From: Phycicoccus avicenniae
GTDB taxonomy: Bacteria > Actinomycetota > Actinomycetes > Actinomycetales > Dermatophilaceae
DNA length: 64,000 bases
NCBI RefSeq assembly: GCF_018139485.1
Contig: NZ_JAGSNF010000020.1
Location: 1 to 64,000 of the forward strand
Direction of reading: 5' to 3'
Below, piece after piece: positions 23,998-32,936 of the stretch. The notes under the pieces are model-generated. The model did not search any database, had not been told where the DNA came from, and saw nothing but the letters and a program-made list of their open reading frames with translations. The translations under genes and the position numbers were made by a program. Numbering within the stretch: position 1 is the first letter of the stretch; each line of letters starts with the position of its first letter.

Positions 23998-26949
23998 ATG
24001 ACCGAGACCGCCGGAGCACGTGCAGGTGCCCGTAAGTCCGCCAAGGCCAAGGGGGTGCAGATCGAGCGGATCTACACCACCCCGGGGGTGCACCCGTACG
24101 ACGAGGTGACCTGGGAGACGCGTGACGTCGTCCAGCAGAACTGGAAGACCGGCGAGACGATCTTCGAGCAGCGGGGCGTCGAGTTCCCCGACTTCTGGAG
24201 CGTCAACGCCTCGACGATCGTCACGACGAAGTACTTCCGCGGCGCCGTCGGCACCGAGGCGCGCGAGACGGGGCTCAAGCAGCTCATCGACCGCGTCGTC
24301 CTCACGTACGTCAAGGCCGGCAAGGACCACGGCTACTTCGGCTCGCCCGAGGACGCCGAGATCTTCGAGCACGAGCTGACCTACGCCCTGCTGCACCAGG
24401 TGTTCAGCTTCAACTCGCCGGTCTGGTTCAACGTCGGGACCAAGAGCCCGCAGCAGGTCAGCGCCTGCTTCATCCTCTCCGTCGACGACTCGATGGACTC
24501 GATCCTCAACTGGTACAAGGAGGAGGGCTTCATCTTCAAGGGCGGCTCCGGTGCCGGCCTGAACCTCTCCCGCATCCGCTCCTCCAAGGAGCTGCTGTCC
24601 TCCGGCGGCACCGCCTCCGGCCCGGTCTCCTTCATGCGCGGCGCCGACGCCTCCGCGGGCACCATCAAGTCCGGTGGCGCCACCCGCCGCGCGGCGAAGA
24701 TGGTCGTCCTCGACGTCGACCACCCGGACATCGAGGAGTTCGTCGAGACGAAGGCGCGCGAGGAGGACAAGATCCGCGCCCTGCGCGACGCCGGCTTCGA
24801 CATGGACCTCGGCGGCAAGGACATCACCTCCGTCCAGTACCAGAACGCGAACAACTCGGTCCGCGTCACCGACACCTTCATGCGCGCGGTCGAGGAGGGC
24901 ACAGACTTCGGGCTCACCTCGCGCCAGGACGGCTCGGTCATCGAGACCGTCGACGCCCGTGAGCTCATGGGCAAGATCGCCAAGGCCGCGTGGGAGTGCG
25001 CCGACCCGGGCATCCAGTACGACGACACGATCAACGACTGGCACACCAACCCCGAGACCGGCCGGATCACCGCGTCCAACCCGTGCTCGGAGTACATGTC
25101 GCTCGACAACTCCTCGTGCAACCTCGCCTCGCTCAACCTCCTGAAGTTCCTCAAGGACGACGACACCTTCGACGCCGAGACCTTCCAGAAGGTCACCGAG
25201 CTCGTCATCACGGCGATGGACATCTCCATCTGCTTCGCGGACTTCCCGACCGAGTCGATCGGCGAGACGACGCGTGACTACCGCCAGCTCGGCATCGGCT
25301 ACGCCAACCTCGGCGCGCTGCTCATGGCCACCGGCCACGGCTACGACTCCGACGGTGGCCGCGCCCTCGCCGCGTCGATCACCTCGCTGCTCACCGGTGC
25401 CGCCTACAAGCGCTCCGCCGAGCTCGCCGGGGTCGTCGGCCCGTACGCCGGCTACGCCCGCAACGCCGACGCCCACAAGCGGGTCATGCGCAAGCACGCC
25501 GCGGCGAACGACGCGGTCCGCACGATGCACACGATGGACAAGGACATCCACCGGGTCGCGACGAAGGCGTGGGACGCCGTCGTCAAGGTCGGCGAGAAGA
25601 ACGGCTACCGCAACGCCCAGGCGTCGGTGCTCGCCCCCACCGGGACCATCGGCTTCATGATGGACTGCGACACGACCGGCATCGAGCCCGACTTCTCCCT
25701 CGTGAAGTTCAAGAAGCTCGTCGGCGGCGGCTCGATGCAGATCGTCAACCTCACGATCCCGCGGGCCCTGCGCAAGCTCGGCTACACCGAGGAGACCGTC
25801 GAGGCGATCGTCGAGTACATCGCCGACAAGGGCCACGTCATCGACGCTCCCGGCCTGAAGACCGAGCACTACGAGGTCTTCGACACCGCGATGGGCGCCC
25901 GGGCGATCTCCCCGATGGGCCACGTGCGGATGATGGCGGCGACCCAGCCGTTCCTCTCCGGCGCGATCTCCAAGACGGTCAACCTGCCGGAGACGGCCTC
26001 GGTCGAGGAGATCGAGGAGGTCTACGTCCAGGGCTGGAAGCTCGGGCTCAAGGCGCTCGCGGTCTACCGCGACAACTGCAAGGTCGGCCAGCCGCTGTCC
26101 GACGGTGGGTCCACCGCCAAGGACAAGGCCGCGGACGCGGTCAAGGCCGCCGAGGCCGAGATCGTCGAGAAGGTCGTCTACCGGCCGACCCGCGAGCGGC
26201 TGCCGAAGCGTCGTGGCTCGCAGACGACGTCCTTCACCGTCGGTGGTGCCGAGGGCTACCTCACCGCCGGCACGTACGAGGACGGCCGCCTCGGCGAGGT
26301 GTTCCTCAAGTTCGGCAAGCAGGGCTCCACGCTCGCCGGTGTCATGGACGCCTTCTCGATCGTCACCTCGGTCGCGCTGCAGTACGGCGTGCCGCTCGAG
26401 ACGTTCGTCGAGAAGTTCACGAACATGCGCTTCGAGCCGGCCGGCATGACGGACGACCCGGACGTGCGGATGGCGCAGTCGCTCATGGACTACGTGTTCC
26501 GCCGGCTGGCGCTGGACTACATGGACTTCGACACCCGCTCGTTCATGGGGATCCACACCGCCGAGGAGCGGGCGCGCCAGCTCGAGACCGGCTCCTACGC
26601 CCCGGTGACCGACGAGTCCGACGAGGAGCTCGAGGGCGAGATCGAGGGCCTGGCCGCCGGGATCGGCGCCACGTCCAAGCGTGCCGCGGAGGAGTCCGCC
26701 TCGGCCCCGGCCGCGGCGAGCGAGTCCTCGGCCGACGCGACCTCGGCGTCGACGACGGCGTCCGGCTCGGGTGCCGCCTCGGCCCGTCAGGTGTCGGGGG
26801 AGATCCACTCCTCGGCCGACCTGCTCGCCGCGTTCGGTGACTCCAAGGCCGCCGACGCCCCGATGTGCATGACCTGCGGGACGAAGATGCGCCCCGCCGG
26901 CTCCTGCTACGTCTGCGAGGGCTGCGGCAGCACCTCCGGCTGCAGCTGA
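23998..26949 (+). CDS. nrdJ: Vitamin B12-dependent (class II) ribonucleotide reductase
   Basis: The 983-residue enzyme makes deoxyribonucleotides using adenosylcobalamin to form a thiyl radical. Landmarks are KGGSGAGLNLSRIRSS, the active-site segment NPCSEYMSLDNSSCNLASLNL, and VLAPTGTIGFMMDCDTTGIEPDFSLVKFKKL. A low-complexity Ser/Ala linker at about 890-925 separates a C-terminal zinc-finger-like module (CMTCGTKM ... CYVCEGCGSTSGCS) that carries redox cysteines. The last bases, including the stop codon, are the left copy of the 5-bp target duplication of a transposon that starts at 26950, so the protein is intact but its own terminator has been moved to 42273. Confidence 0.97.
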   Translation: MTETAGARAGARKSAKAKGVQIERIYTTPGVHPYDEVTWETRDVVQQNWKTGETIFEQRGVEFPDFWSVNASTIVTTKYFRGAVGTEARETGLKQLIDRVVLTYVKAGKDHGYFGSPEDAEIFEHELTYALLHQVFSFNSPVWFNVGTKSPQQVSACFILSVDDSMDSILNWYKEEGFIFKGGSGAGLNLSRIRSSKELLSSGGTASGPVSFMRGADASAGTIKSGGATRRAAKMVVLDVDHPDIEEFVETKAREEDKIRALRDAGFDMDLGGKDITSVQYQNANNSVRVTDTFMRAVEEGTDFGLTSRQDGSVIETVDARELMGKIAKAAWECADPGIQYDDTINDWHTNPETGRITASNPCSEYMSLDNSSCNLASLNLLKFLKDDDTFDAETFQKVTELVITAMDISICFADFPTESIGETTRDYRQLGIGYANLGALLMATGHGYDSDGGRALAASITSLLTGAAYKRSAELAGVVGPYAGYARNADAHKRVMRKHAAANDAVRTMHTMDKDIHRVATKAWDAVVKVGEKNGYRNAQASVLAPTGTIGFMMDCDTTGIEPDFSLVKFKKLVGGGSMQIVNLTIPRALRKLGYTEETVEAIVEYIADKGHVIDAPGLKTEHYEVFDTAMGARAISPMGHVRMMAATQPFLSGAISKTVNLPETASVEEIEEVYVQGWKLGLKALAVYRDNCKVGQPLSDGGSTAKDKAADAVKAAEAEIVEKVVYRPTRERLPKRRGSQTTSFTVGGAEGYLTAGTYEDGRLGEVFLKFGKQGSTLAGVMDAFSIVTSVALQYGVPLETFVEKFTNMRFEPAGMTDDPDVRMAQSLMDYVFRRLALDYMDFDTRSFMGIHTAEERARQLETGSYAPVTDESDEELEGEIEGLAAGIGATSKRAAEESASAPAAASESSADATSASTTASGSGAASARQVSGEIHSSADLLAAFGDSKAADAPMCMTCGTKMRPAGSCYVCEGCGSTSGCS
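26945..26949. repeat. Target-site duplication, left copy (GCTGA)
   Basis: GCTGA ends with the TGA stop of nrdJ and is repeated exactly at 42239-42243, flanking the element 26950-42238. Five bases is the standard duplication length for Tn7-like transposition. Confidence 0.93.
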
Positions 26950-27050
26950 TGTCAGGTCTCACTCGAATGTCAGTGGATTCGCACTGAAATGTCAGTGGAA
27001 TCGCACGGTTGTGTCAGTGGATTCGCACGAGAGTGTCAGTGATCCAGGTC
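26950..27050 (+). repeat. Left-end transposase-binding array (22-bp period)
   Basis: After the terminal TGTCAGG site at 26950, copies of TGTCAGTGGATTCGCAC begin at 26968, 26990 (one change), 27012 and 27034 (partial), a strict 22-bp spacing. This is the usual form of TnsB/TniA binding sites at Tn7-like ends. Confidence 0.88.
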
Positions 27051-27065
27051 ACATCGGGTGAGTAG

Positions 27066-27109
27066 AACGCGAGAGGGCGGACCGCTTCGGCGGCCCGCCC
27101 TCTCGCGTT
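27066..27109. terminator. Strong hairpin inside the transposon left end
   Basis: A perfect 15-bp stem (27066-27080 with 27095-27109) and 14-nt loop lie 117 bp after the nrdJ stop. It would end nrdJ transcription now that the native terminator has been displaced, and could insulate the element from host read-through. Confidence 0.7.
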
Positions 27110-27220
27110 GTTGCTGGGGTGGTTGCTCCGGTGTCGGAAGGCGCTCCCGAGCGCGCTCCGCGTGGATCCGGCCGCTCGAATCGCATCTACGCTGATGAGG
27201 GACGGAAGAGGTGAAGCCGA

Positions 27221-27631
27221 GTGGGTGTCGTTGACGCGAACGAGGTCGGGGCGATGACGCCGGAGGCCGACCTGGGTCCTTTCCTCACGATCGAAGCGGT
27301 CGCTCGCCGGGGAGGGGTGCCGCTCGGTCAGGTGGCGGAGTGGACCGGCAGCGACCGGCTTGTGGCTGTCCCGACGTCCGACGGCTCAGCGCTGTACCCG
27401 GCGGCGCAGTGGCCGAACGGGTCAGCGGTGGGACCTCATGAGGTGGGCGTCGCTGAGGTTGTGAAGGTCCTTCGCGAGGCGGGGTGCGGCTGGCTGACGA
27501 TCGCTCAGTGGTTCCAGGCCTCTGACCAGCGCTTTTCCGGAATGAACGCCTGGCAGTGGCTCCATGCTGGTGGCGCGATGGCGCGGGTCGTGTCGGCTGC
27601 CCGCTCGGACGCGGCGCGGTGGGCGCAATGA
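27221..27631 (+). CDS. Unrecognised 136-residue protein at the transposon left end
   Basis: The protein begins MGVVDANEVGAMTPEADLG and contains a segment LTIEAVARRGGVPLGQVAEW that looks like a small HTH, then WLTIAQWFQAS and MNAWQWLHAGGAMARVVSAARSDAARW. The tail resembles the C-terminal part of small antitoxin-like or DUF2384-type proteins but no toxin is adjacent. GAAGAGG precedes the GTG at 27221; an ATG at 27254 is an alternative. It is convergent with the transposition operon. Function unknown. Confidence 0.6.
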   Translation: MGVVDANEVGAMTPEADLGPFLTIEAVARRGGVPLGQVAEWTGSDRLVAVPTSDGSALYPAAQWPNGSAVGPHEVGVAEVVKVLREAGCGWLTIAQWFQASDQRFSGMNAWQWLHAGGAMARVVSAARSDAARWAQ

Positions 27632-27647
27632 CCGGCTGAGCGCGGTG

Positions 27648-28367
27648 CTAGCGCTGGATCGGGGTGCGTTGGGGCGGCTCCCAGTCGGTGTCGAGGTCGT
27701 CGAGAAGGGCGAAGCGCAGGTGCTCGGACGGCATGAACCGTTGCTCGCCGGACGGGCCGAGGGTGATGGCGCCTCGGTTGATGAGCATCCCGATCTGGAC
27801 CTGGGTGTCGTTGGGCAACTCGCGGCTGCTCAAGGTTCCGTTGAGGATGTTCTTGAGGGTGCGCGCGGCGCCGTGGTGTAGGCCGTCGTGGGCGTCGTGC
27901 CTCTGGTTGAGTTCGCTGATCGTGGCGCTCAGTCCCGTTCCGCGGGAGGCGATCGCGACGCCGGGAACGGTGGCGATCTTCATGCCGAGGGGTTCGAGGC
28001 GAGCGTCGAGGTCGGTGATGGCCGCATGGGTTCGGGGGAGGTCCCAGCCGAGGACGGCCGCGATCCGGCGTGTGGGCTGCCGACGTCTGACGGCGGCAAG
28101 AATCTGCGCGAGGACGATCGCGTCGTCCTGATGCTCGCGGGAGGGTTCGGGGAGGGGCTCGGTCAGGAGGTCGTCGAGGGAGAGGCCTGTGGCGCGGGCG
28201 CACGCCAGGATGTCGCTGATGGCGAGGCCGGGGCTGGCTTCGTTCCGGAAGAGCATGGCGCGCAGGACTTGCTGCGCGATGCCGGTGGCTCGGCAGAACT
28301 CGCGGTCGGTGTAGTGGTGGCGCAGGAGCGCCTCGCGTAGGAGTTGTCCGTTGATGTAGACGGCCAT
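27648..28367 (-). CDS. Tandem-HTH protein, last gene of the transposition operon
   Basis: This 239-residue protein has an XRE-like HTH near the N-terminus (DREFCRATGIAQQVLRAMLF, residues about 21-40, and ILACARATGLSLDDLL) and a second winged-helix-like region in the middle (RRIAAVLGWDLPRTHAAITDL). No ATPase or nuclease motifs are seen. It starts 10 bp after the preceding stop, so it belongs to the operon. Two DNA-binding regions make it a candidate for either operon control or target-site recognition. It is not a recognisable TnsD or TniQ. Confidence 0.7.
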   Translation of the reverse strand: MAVYINGQLLREALLRHHYTDREFCRATGIAQQVLRAMLFRNEASPGLAISDILACARATGLSLDDLLTEPLPEPSREHQDDAIVLAQILAAVRRRQPTRRIAAVLGWDLPRTHAAITDLDARLEPLGMKIATVPGVAIASRGTGLSATISELNQRHDAHDGLHHGAARTLKNILNGTLSSRELPNDTQVQIGMLINRGAITLGPSGEQRFMPSEHLRFALLDDLDTDWEPPQRTPIQR

Positions 28368-28377
28368 GAGGGTGCTT

Positions 28378-29562
28378 TCAGGTCAGTGGGGAGAGGCGGA
28401 CGCCGATGGTCTTGCGCCACGTGTCCTTGCGGCTGTCGTTGAACTTGGCTTGGGCGGTGACAACCGGAATGAGAAGTTCCCGTCCGGCGTGCCGGAGTTC
28501 CGCGCGCAACGGGGCCGCCCCTGCGGTGATGAAGAGGTCGTCATCCGCGGCGGTCTGGGTCTGCCGGGCGAAGCGCTGCGCTCGCATGAAGACGCGGGCG
28601 TCGTCACTGAGGGGAGAGCCGAGGCCTGCGACGTTGCCGGTCGGGTCCACGTCGTGCAGTCGCAGGGTCGCGATGTCGTTGGTGGTCAGACCTGCGTCGC
28701 AGAGGGCAACGGCGGCGGAGCGCCAGGGTGTGCGGTAGGCGCGCAGCGAGCGGATCTCTGCTGGGGTGAGTTGCCGGTGCAGGTCGCGGCGCATCGCGGT
28801 GCGCAGGGTCGGCATCCACACGTAGAGGTGGATCCCGGCCTTGAAGAGGGCGGCCTGGGTCGCGCGGGCGATCGTGACGGCTGCGCCCTCGCTGGTGACA
28901 GACGAGATGCGGGCGCGGAGGAAGTCGGAGACGTCCTCGGGGGTGCTGACCTGTTCGGCGTTCACGGCATGGAAGGTGCGCACGTAGAGGTCGTCGACGA
29001 CGGTGAACTCCTCATGGGGGAGGAGGTCCCTGCACATCCCTCGGAAGGCGTAGAAGTCCACGTCGGGCAGGAACGCGGGGAATGGGGAGACGTCAGATGC
29101 CGGGATGGGGTGCTGGGGGCGGCTGACGCTGTCGATGCGGTCCAAGAGCGGTGGCAGGGCGGGGTCGATCGTTCCGCCGTGGTCCTCGACCCAGTCGGGC
29201 AGTGCCCCGGTGACGTCCTCGTCCTGGGTGAGGGCGATGTCGCAGTGCGCGCTCTGGCCCAGGTCGAGCAGGAACGTGAGCAGGTGCGGCCAGGACGTGA
29301 GGTGCGCGTTGCGCACGACGACCAGGCGGATGTCGTACGCGCGCAGCCAGCAGGTGAGGAGGCGGACGTCCTCGGCGTGGTTCTGTCCGGCCCCGGCGAT
29401 GTCGTGGCGCGCGCCGAGGCCGCGGAGCAGGTCCTGGCTGATGCCCCACGAGTTGCGCGTCATCGTGACGGACGCGGTCAGGACACCGCTACTGGGGTCG
29501 GTGTCCGGGACGGACTCCCACGCGAAACGGCTCGACGGGGTAGGGGAGAGGGTGAGGTTCAT
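28378..29562 (-). CDS. Unrecognised transposon protein with a degenerate AAA-like N-terminal half
   Basis: This 394-residue protein starts within the TnsC stop codon (ATGA). Its residues about 30-120 echo the adjacent ATPase: VTMTRNSWG..., then RLVVVRNAHLTSWPHLLTFLL where a Walker B would be, but no Walker A is present and the acidic Walker B residues are lost. The C-terminal part contains AALCDAGLTTNDIATLRLHDVD-type text resembling tyrosine-recombinase helices (key residues ALCDAGLTTNDIATLRL at about 293-310) without clear catalytic Arg/His/Tyr. Its place in the operon is where other elements encode the target selector, so that role is inferred. Confidence 0.65.
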   Translation of the reverse strand: MNLTLSPTPSSRFAWESVPDTDPSSGVLTASVTMTRNSWGISQDLLRGLGARHDIAGAGQNHAEDVRLLTCWLRAYDIRLVVVRNAHLTSWPHLLTFLLDLGQSAHCDIALTQDEDVTGALPDWVEDHGGTIDPALPPLLDRIDSVSRPQHPIPASDVSPFPAFLPDVDFYAFRGMCRDLLPHEEFTVVDDLYVRTFHAVNAEQVSTPEDVSDFLRARISSVTSEGAAVTIARATQAALFKAGIHLYVWMPTLRTAMRRDLHRQLTPAEIRSLRAYRTPWRSAAVALCDAGLTTNDIATLRLHDVDPTGNVAGLGSPLSDDARVFMRAQRFARQTQTAADDDLFITAGAAPLRAELRHAGRELLIPVVTAQAKFNDSRKDTWRKTIGVRLSPLT

Positions 29563-30314
29563 GCCGCCTGCTCCTGGTCCGGGGGCGGGAGGATCCCGGC
29601 GATGGCGTTCAGATCGGCCGCGGTGACGGTCCCGGTCACAGTGGTGGAGTCGAGCCAGCGGACGGTGTTGCTCCACAGACGCAGGAGCCCGTGGCACGCG
29701 ACCCGGTCGTGGTGGAGGAGGTCCTCGGTGTTCGCGTCGGCGAACCGGCTGTCGAGGTCTCGCACAGTGTCCAGGAGCGTTCGGCCGGTCAACGGCTGGA
29801 AGAAGGTGTGCCCCATGACGCGGCTCTTCAACTGCGGGTAACGGGTGAGCGCGGTGAGGATGCCGGTCCCGACGAGCACGATCGGGAACTGCTGGCGGGA
29901 CTCCTCCCACAGCCAGGTCAACTGCTGCATGGTCTGGACCTGCGCCGCCTGGCACTCATCGACGATGAGGACGCCGTCCCACTCGCTGAGGACCGGCAGG
30001 AGGTCGTGCTGCATCTGGTAGCGCGTCCCGGTCGGTTCCAAACCGGTGACGGTCCGGTAGGTCGCGCGCAGAAGTTCCAGCGGCGCTGGCCTGGCCGCCA
30101 TCGTGATGATCGCGGACGGGATGCCGACGGTCTCGGCGAAGTGCCGAACGCACGTGGTCTTCCCGGTGCCGGGCGGTCCGTCGATCGCGACGAGCCCGTT
30201 GACCGCGACCGCCCCTCTGGCCAGGCGCCGCCCCATCGTGAAGTGGGAGGTGCGGATCAGGTTGACGTTCAGGCCCGCCTCGACCTGCGTCTTCGCCTTC
30301 GCTGTGCTGTTCAT
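29559..30314 (-). CDS. tnsC: TnsC/TniB-like AAA+ transposition ATPase
   Basis: The 251-residue ATPase has Walker A GPPGTGKT at 46-53 and Walker B GVLIVDECQ with D119 and E120, followed by a sensor-like VLVGTG. Such proteins form filaments on DNA and link target choice to the transposase. Its start overlaps the tnsB stop by 4 bp and its stop overlaps the next gene. Length is closer to TniB/MuB than to the 555-residue TnsC of classical Tn7. Confidence 0.9.
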   Translation of the reverse strand: MNSTAKAKTQVEAGLNVNLIRTSHFTMGRRLARGAVAVNGLVAIDGPPGTGKTTCVRHFAETVGIPSAIITMAARPAPLELLRATYRTVTGLEPTGTRYQMQHDLLPVLSEWDGVLIVDECQAAQVQTMQQLTWLWEESRQQFPIVLVGTGILTALTRYPQLKSRVMGHTFFQPLTGRTLLDTVRDLDSRFADANTEDLLHHDRVACHGLLRLWSNTVRWLDSTTVTGTVTAADLNAIAGILPPPDQEQAA

Positions 30315-31870
30315 GCGTCCTCGTCATCTAGGGCCGCGAGCCAGGACTCGGTCGCGGGGTCGGTCTTCGGGGTCGGTCGCGCGGGAACCCGCGGGAGCCG
30401 CGGGCGAGGCTGGGTCGCCCGCGCGTTGATCTCTGCGGTCAGGGACGGCCCGACCTCGTCTGCGCCGTCGTCGTCGGTGGACGCGACCTGCGCGTTGACG
30501 GCGTCAGCGAAGTGGCGGCGGGCGGCGACGACTCCGTGCTCGATCGCGGTCGCGGCCCGCTCCTGCTGGGCCCGCGCGGCCATGAACTTCGCCCTCGCCT
30601 TCGGTGGGAGCGACCCGGCCTCGAACGCCTCACCGACGTACTGGCCGTTGGCGGTGTAGAGGTGGATCGAGTCCCGCAACGTCGGCAGGTACCGCACCAG
30701 GTAGCGGCGCCCGAACTGGACGTCGGCGCTGACGTACTGCCGGTTGTCGTACTGGATGCCGTTCTTCGTGGCCTGGTAGGTGCGCTCCGCGGTGTGCAGC
30801 ATCGACTGGACCGCGATCGAGGCGTCGATCGGGTGCCGTTCGGTCGGGTCCTTGGCGTACACGGCCAGGCGGGTCTGGTTCCCGAGGCGCTCGACGGGCA
30901 CGTTGCGGTTCAGGTCGTCCACGACCTCGCGCAGCGCGAGCGTGAACGCCTTCCAGGACCAGACCGTGTTCGGGTCGAGCCGGTCCATCTGGGTGACCGG
31001 GATGTGGCGGCGCATGTTCTTGCGGGTCGTGCCCGCGTCGGTCGCGCCGGGTGCCCGGTTCGCCAGGCGCTGGTTCAGCAGCCCGATCGCGCGCTCGGCC
31101 TTGCCGTTCTGCCACGACGAGTACGGGTGCGTCGGGGACAGCAGCCAGCCGAGGTTCTGCGCCCCGGCGCGCATCGCGGGCCCGAAGTGCGCGGCCGCGT
31201 TGTCCAGGACGACCTGCTCGGGAACGCCGCCGACCTTGACGCCGTAGTAGTCGCGCTCGGTCGCGGCCTCCACGAGGGCCGCAGCGACCATGTCGCCGTT
31301 GACGTCGGTCTTCCACGGGACGGCGTGGATCAGCCCGGAGTAGCCGTCCACGACGACCGTGACCTGGGCCCGGATCGGGGACTTCTCCCGGTGCGAGGGC
31401 CACACGAACACGTCCAGGATCGTGTGGTCGAGGTGGAAGGTGTGGTTGCGGTGTGGGGGAGTGTGCTTGAGGTAGAGCCGGTTGTTCACCAGGCCCTTGA
31501 ACCCGTGGATCGCGGCCTCGCGCAGGCCCGGGTCGCAGTTGTCCAGCGCCCGCATGAACGTCGCGTAGGAGCACTCGACCTCGCCCGCGTCCCGCAGCCG
31601 CCGCCACGCCGAGCGCGCGTTCTGCTCGTCGGCGATGACCGTCAGGTGCATCGTCGTGATCTTGAACCCGCGCCGCCGGATACCCACCGGGACCGGCGCG
31701 AGGGCCTCCCGCAGGATCGGGTCGCGCAGCCATCGGTAGATCGTTCGCTGCGTCACCCCGTAGAGGGCCGCGACACGGTTCACGTGTGCGCTCGACGGGG
31801 ACTGGCCGCCGCCGAGGCGCAGCAGGGACGCGACGACCGCCTGCCGGGCCGTGATGTCGTACGTCGTCAC
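30311..31870 (-). CDS. tnsB: TnsB/TniA-like DDE transposase
   Basis: This 519-residue transposase has an N-terminal HTH (LYGVTQRTIYRWL, about 36-48), the RNase H-like core with D148 (LDHTILD), D223 (VLDNAAAH) and E259 (GKAERAIG), giving D-74-D-35-E spacing, and a beta-rich C-terminal Mu-type domain followed by a tail of about 100 residues that probably contacts the ATPase. It cuts and joins the 3' ends of the element. The upstream gene supplies the 5' cut. Confidence 0.93.
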   Translation of the reverse strand: MTTYDITARQAVVASLLRLGGGQSPSSAHVNRVAALYGVTQRTIYRWLRDPILREALAPVPVGIRRRGFKITTMHLTVIADEQNARSAWRRLRDAGEVECSYATFMRALDNCDPGLREAAIHGFKGLVNNRLYLKHTPPHRNHTFHLDHTILDVFVWPSHREKSPIRAQVTVVVDGYSGLIHAVPWKTDVNGDMVAAALVEAATERDYYGVKVGGVPEQVVLDNAAAHFGPAMRAGAQNLGWLLSPTHPYSSWQNGKAERAIGLLNQRLANRAPGATDAGTTRKNMRRHIPVTQMDRLDPNTVWSWKAFTLALREVVDDLNRNVPVERLGNQTRLAVYAKDPTERHPIDASIAVQSMLHTAERTYQATKNGIQYDNRQYVSADVQFGRRYLVRYLPTLRDSIHLYTANGQYVGEAFEAGSLPPKARAKFMAARAQQERAATAIEHGVVAARRHFADAVNAQVASTDDDGADEVGPSLTAEINARATQPRPRLPRVPARPTPKTDPATESWLAALDDEDA

Positions 31871-32493
31871 GCCGCACCGCCGAGAGTCAGCGCGGTGGGG
31901 GCGAGCACGGACTCAGCCAGGGGGATGACCTCACCGCCGGGGTCGACCAGGACGCAGTCGTAGGTGTGGCCGGTGACCACGAGCCGGACCCCGGTGAACG
32001 CGTCGCCGAACATGGCAGACCCCGCGCTCAGGTAGCGCTCGATCTGGTCGTAGGTGCGCCAGTCCCAGACCGTGCGGGCGTGCCGCCACACCTTGATCTC
32101 GTCGAACCAGACCCCACAGTCCGGGTGAGACCAGGCCAGGTCGACCCGGCCCCTCACGACAGGGACCTCCGCCCCCAGGAACGTCGCGCCCGCTGATGGC
32201 AGGAACCGGGTGACGTACTTGCTCGCGTGCCCGGCGACGAGCATCCGCGTCTTCACCGCTCCGCGACCGGGCGGGACGACGTCTTCGGTGGCGGCCAGGA
32301 CGGCCGCGACAGCATCCGCGACCGGCGCGCCGAGACACGTGTCCGCGACCCTTCCGATGACGGTGTGGACCAGGACAGCGACGTGGCTGTCCCGGGTCTG
32401 CTGGTCCCGCGACGGGGACCCCGACGCGGCGTAGATCGGGTAGGGGAGCGGACGCGAGGCGAACACCCCCGGGACGGCATGCAGGTCACGCAT
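31867..32493 (-). CDS. tnsA: TnsA-like endonuclease
   Basis: The 208-residue protein sits where tnsA belongs, directly upstream of and overlapping the transposase gene. It carries a PD-(D/E)XK-type signature: D118 in RGRVDLAWS and E132-I-K134 in WFDEIKVW. TnsA cuts the 5' strands so that the element leaves by cut-and-paste rather than by cointegrate formation. Similarity to classical TnsA outside the motif is weak by eye. It is the first gene of the operon; its promoter lies in the repeat-bearing region upstream. Confidence 0.8.
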   Translation of the reverse strand: MRDLHAVPGVFASRPLPYPIYAASGSPSRDQQTRDSHVAVLVHTVIGRVADTCLGAPVADAVAAVLAATEDVVPPGRGAVKTRMLVAGHASKYVTRFLPSAGATFLGAEVPVVRGRVDLAWSHPDCGVWFDEIKVWRHARTVWDWRTYDQIERYLSAGSAMFGDAFTGVRLVVTGHTYDCVLVDPGGEVIPLAESVLAPTALTLGGAA

Positions 32494-32795
32494 GACGGAT
32501 CTCCATCTTCATCTGTGCACGGTTGACACCCCACCCGGCCGCGCCGTAGGGCCGACGCTTCGAGCGAGCCCCCGAACCCCCATCCACCCGGCTAGGGAAC
32601 CGAGCAAGCGAACAGACGTTCGAGTGTCGACGGACGGTAGACGCCCCCACCGACTGGAGCCCCCACCCGGCCCCGCGGCCACCGACTGCTCGCGACATCT
32701 GCTCTCCCTTGCGCTGCCGCCCCGGACCACCCGAAGCGCGCACCACCAGAGAAACCGTCCGGACCGTCCGCGAATGATCGCTTTGGACGCGAAGG

Positions 32796-32816
32796 CGTCC
32801 AGAGACGTCCAGAGAC
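32796..32816. promoter_or_regulatory. Two adjacent CGTCCAGAGAC repeats
   Basis: Two copies abut with a one-base overlap (32796-32806 and 32806-32816). An upstream TTTGGACGC makes a partial inverted repeat with the first. Probably a regulator-binding site. Confidence 0.65.
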
Positions 32817-32936
32817 CGGCCGAGACATCCCGGATCGACGCATATACGATGTGGCAAGCAATCTGGGGAAATGCGCAGGTCAGCAACCATCGGGAGCGCA
32901 ACTCGTCCGCCCGGCCGGGCGCCGGGTGCTGTGCTC

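Noticed and set aside
23527-26808. 1093-residue minus-strand open frame opposite nrdR/nrdJ
   Set aside because: Antisense shadow of nrdJ with no domain content.
26968-27050. 22-bp-period direct repeats as a CRISPR array
   Set aside because: Spacers would be only about 5 bp, there are no cas genes, and the repeats sit at a transposon end where transposase sites are expected.
28378-29562. Active tyrosine recombinase
   Set aside because: Only a helix-like fragment resembles the family; the catalytic Arg, His and Tyr cannot be placed.
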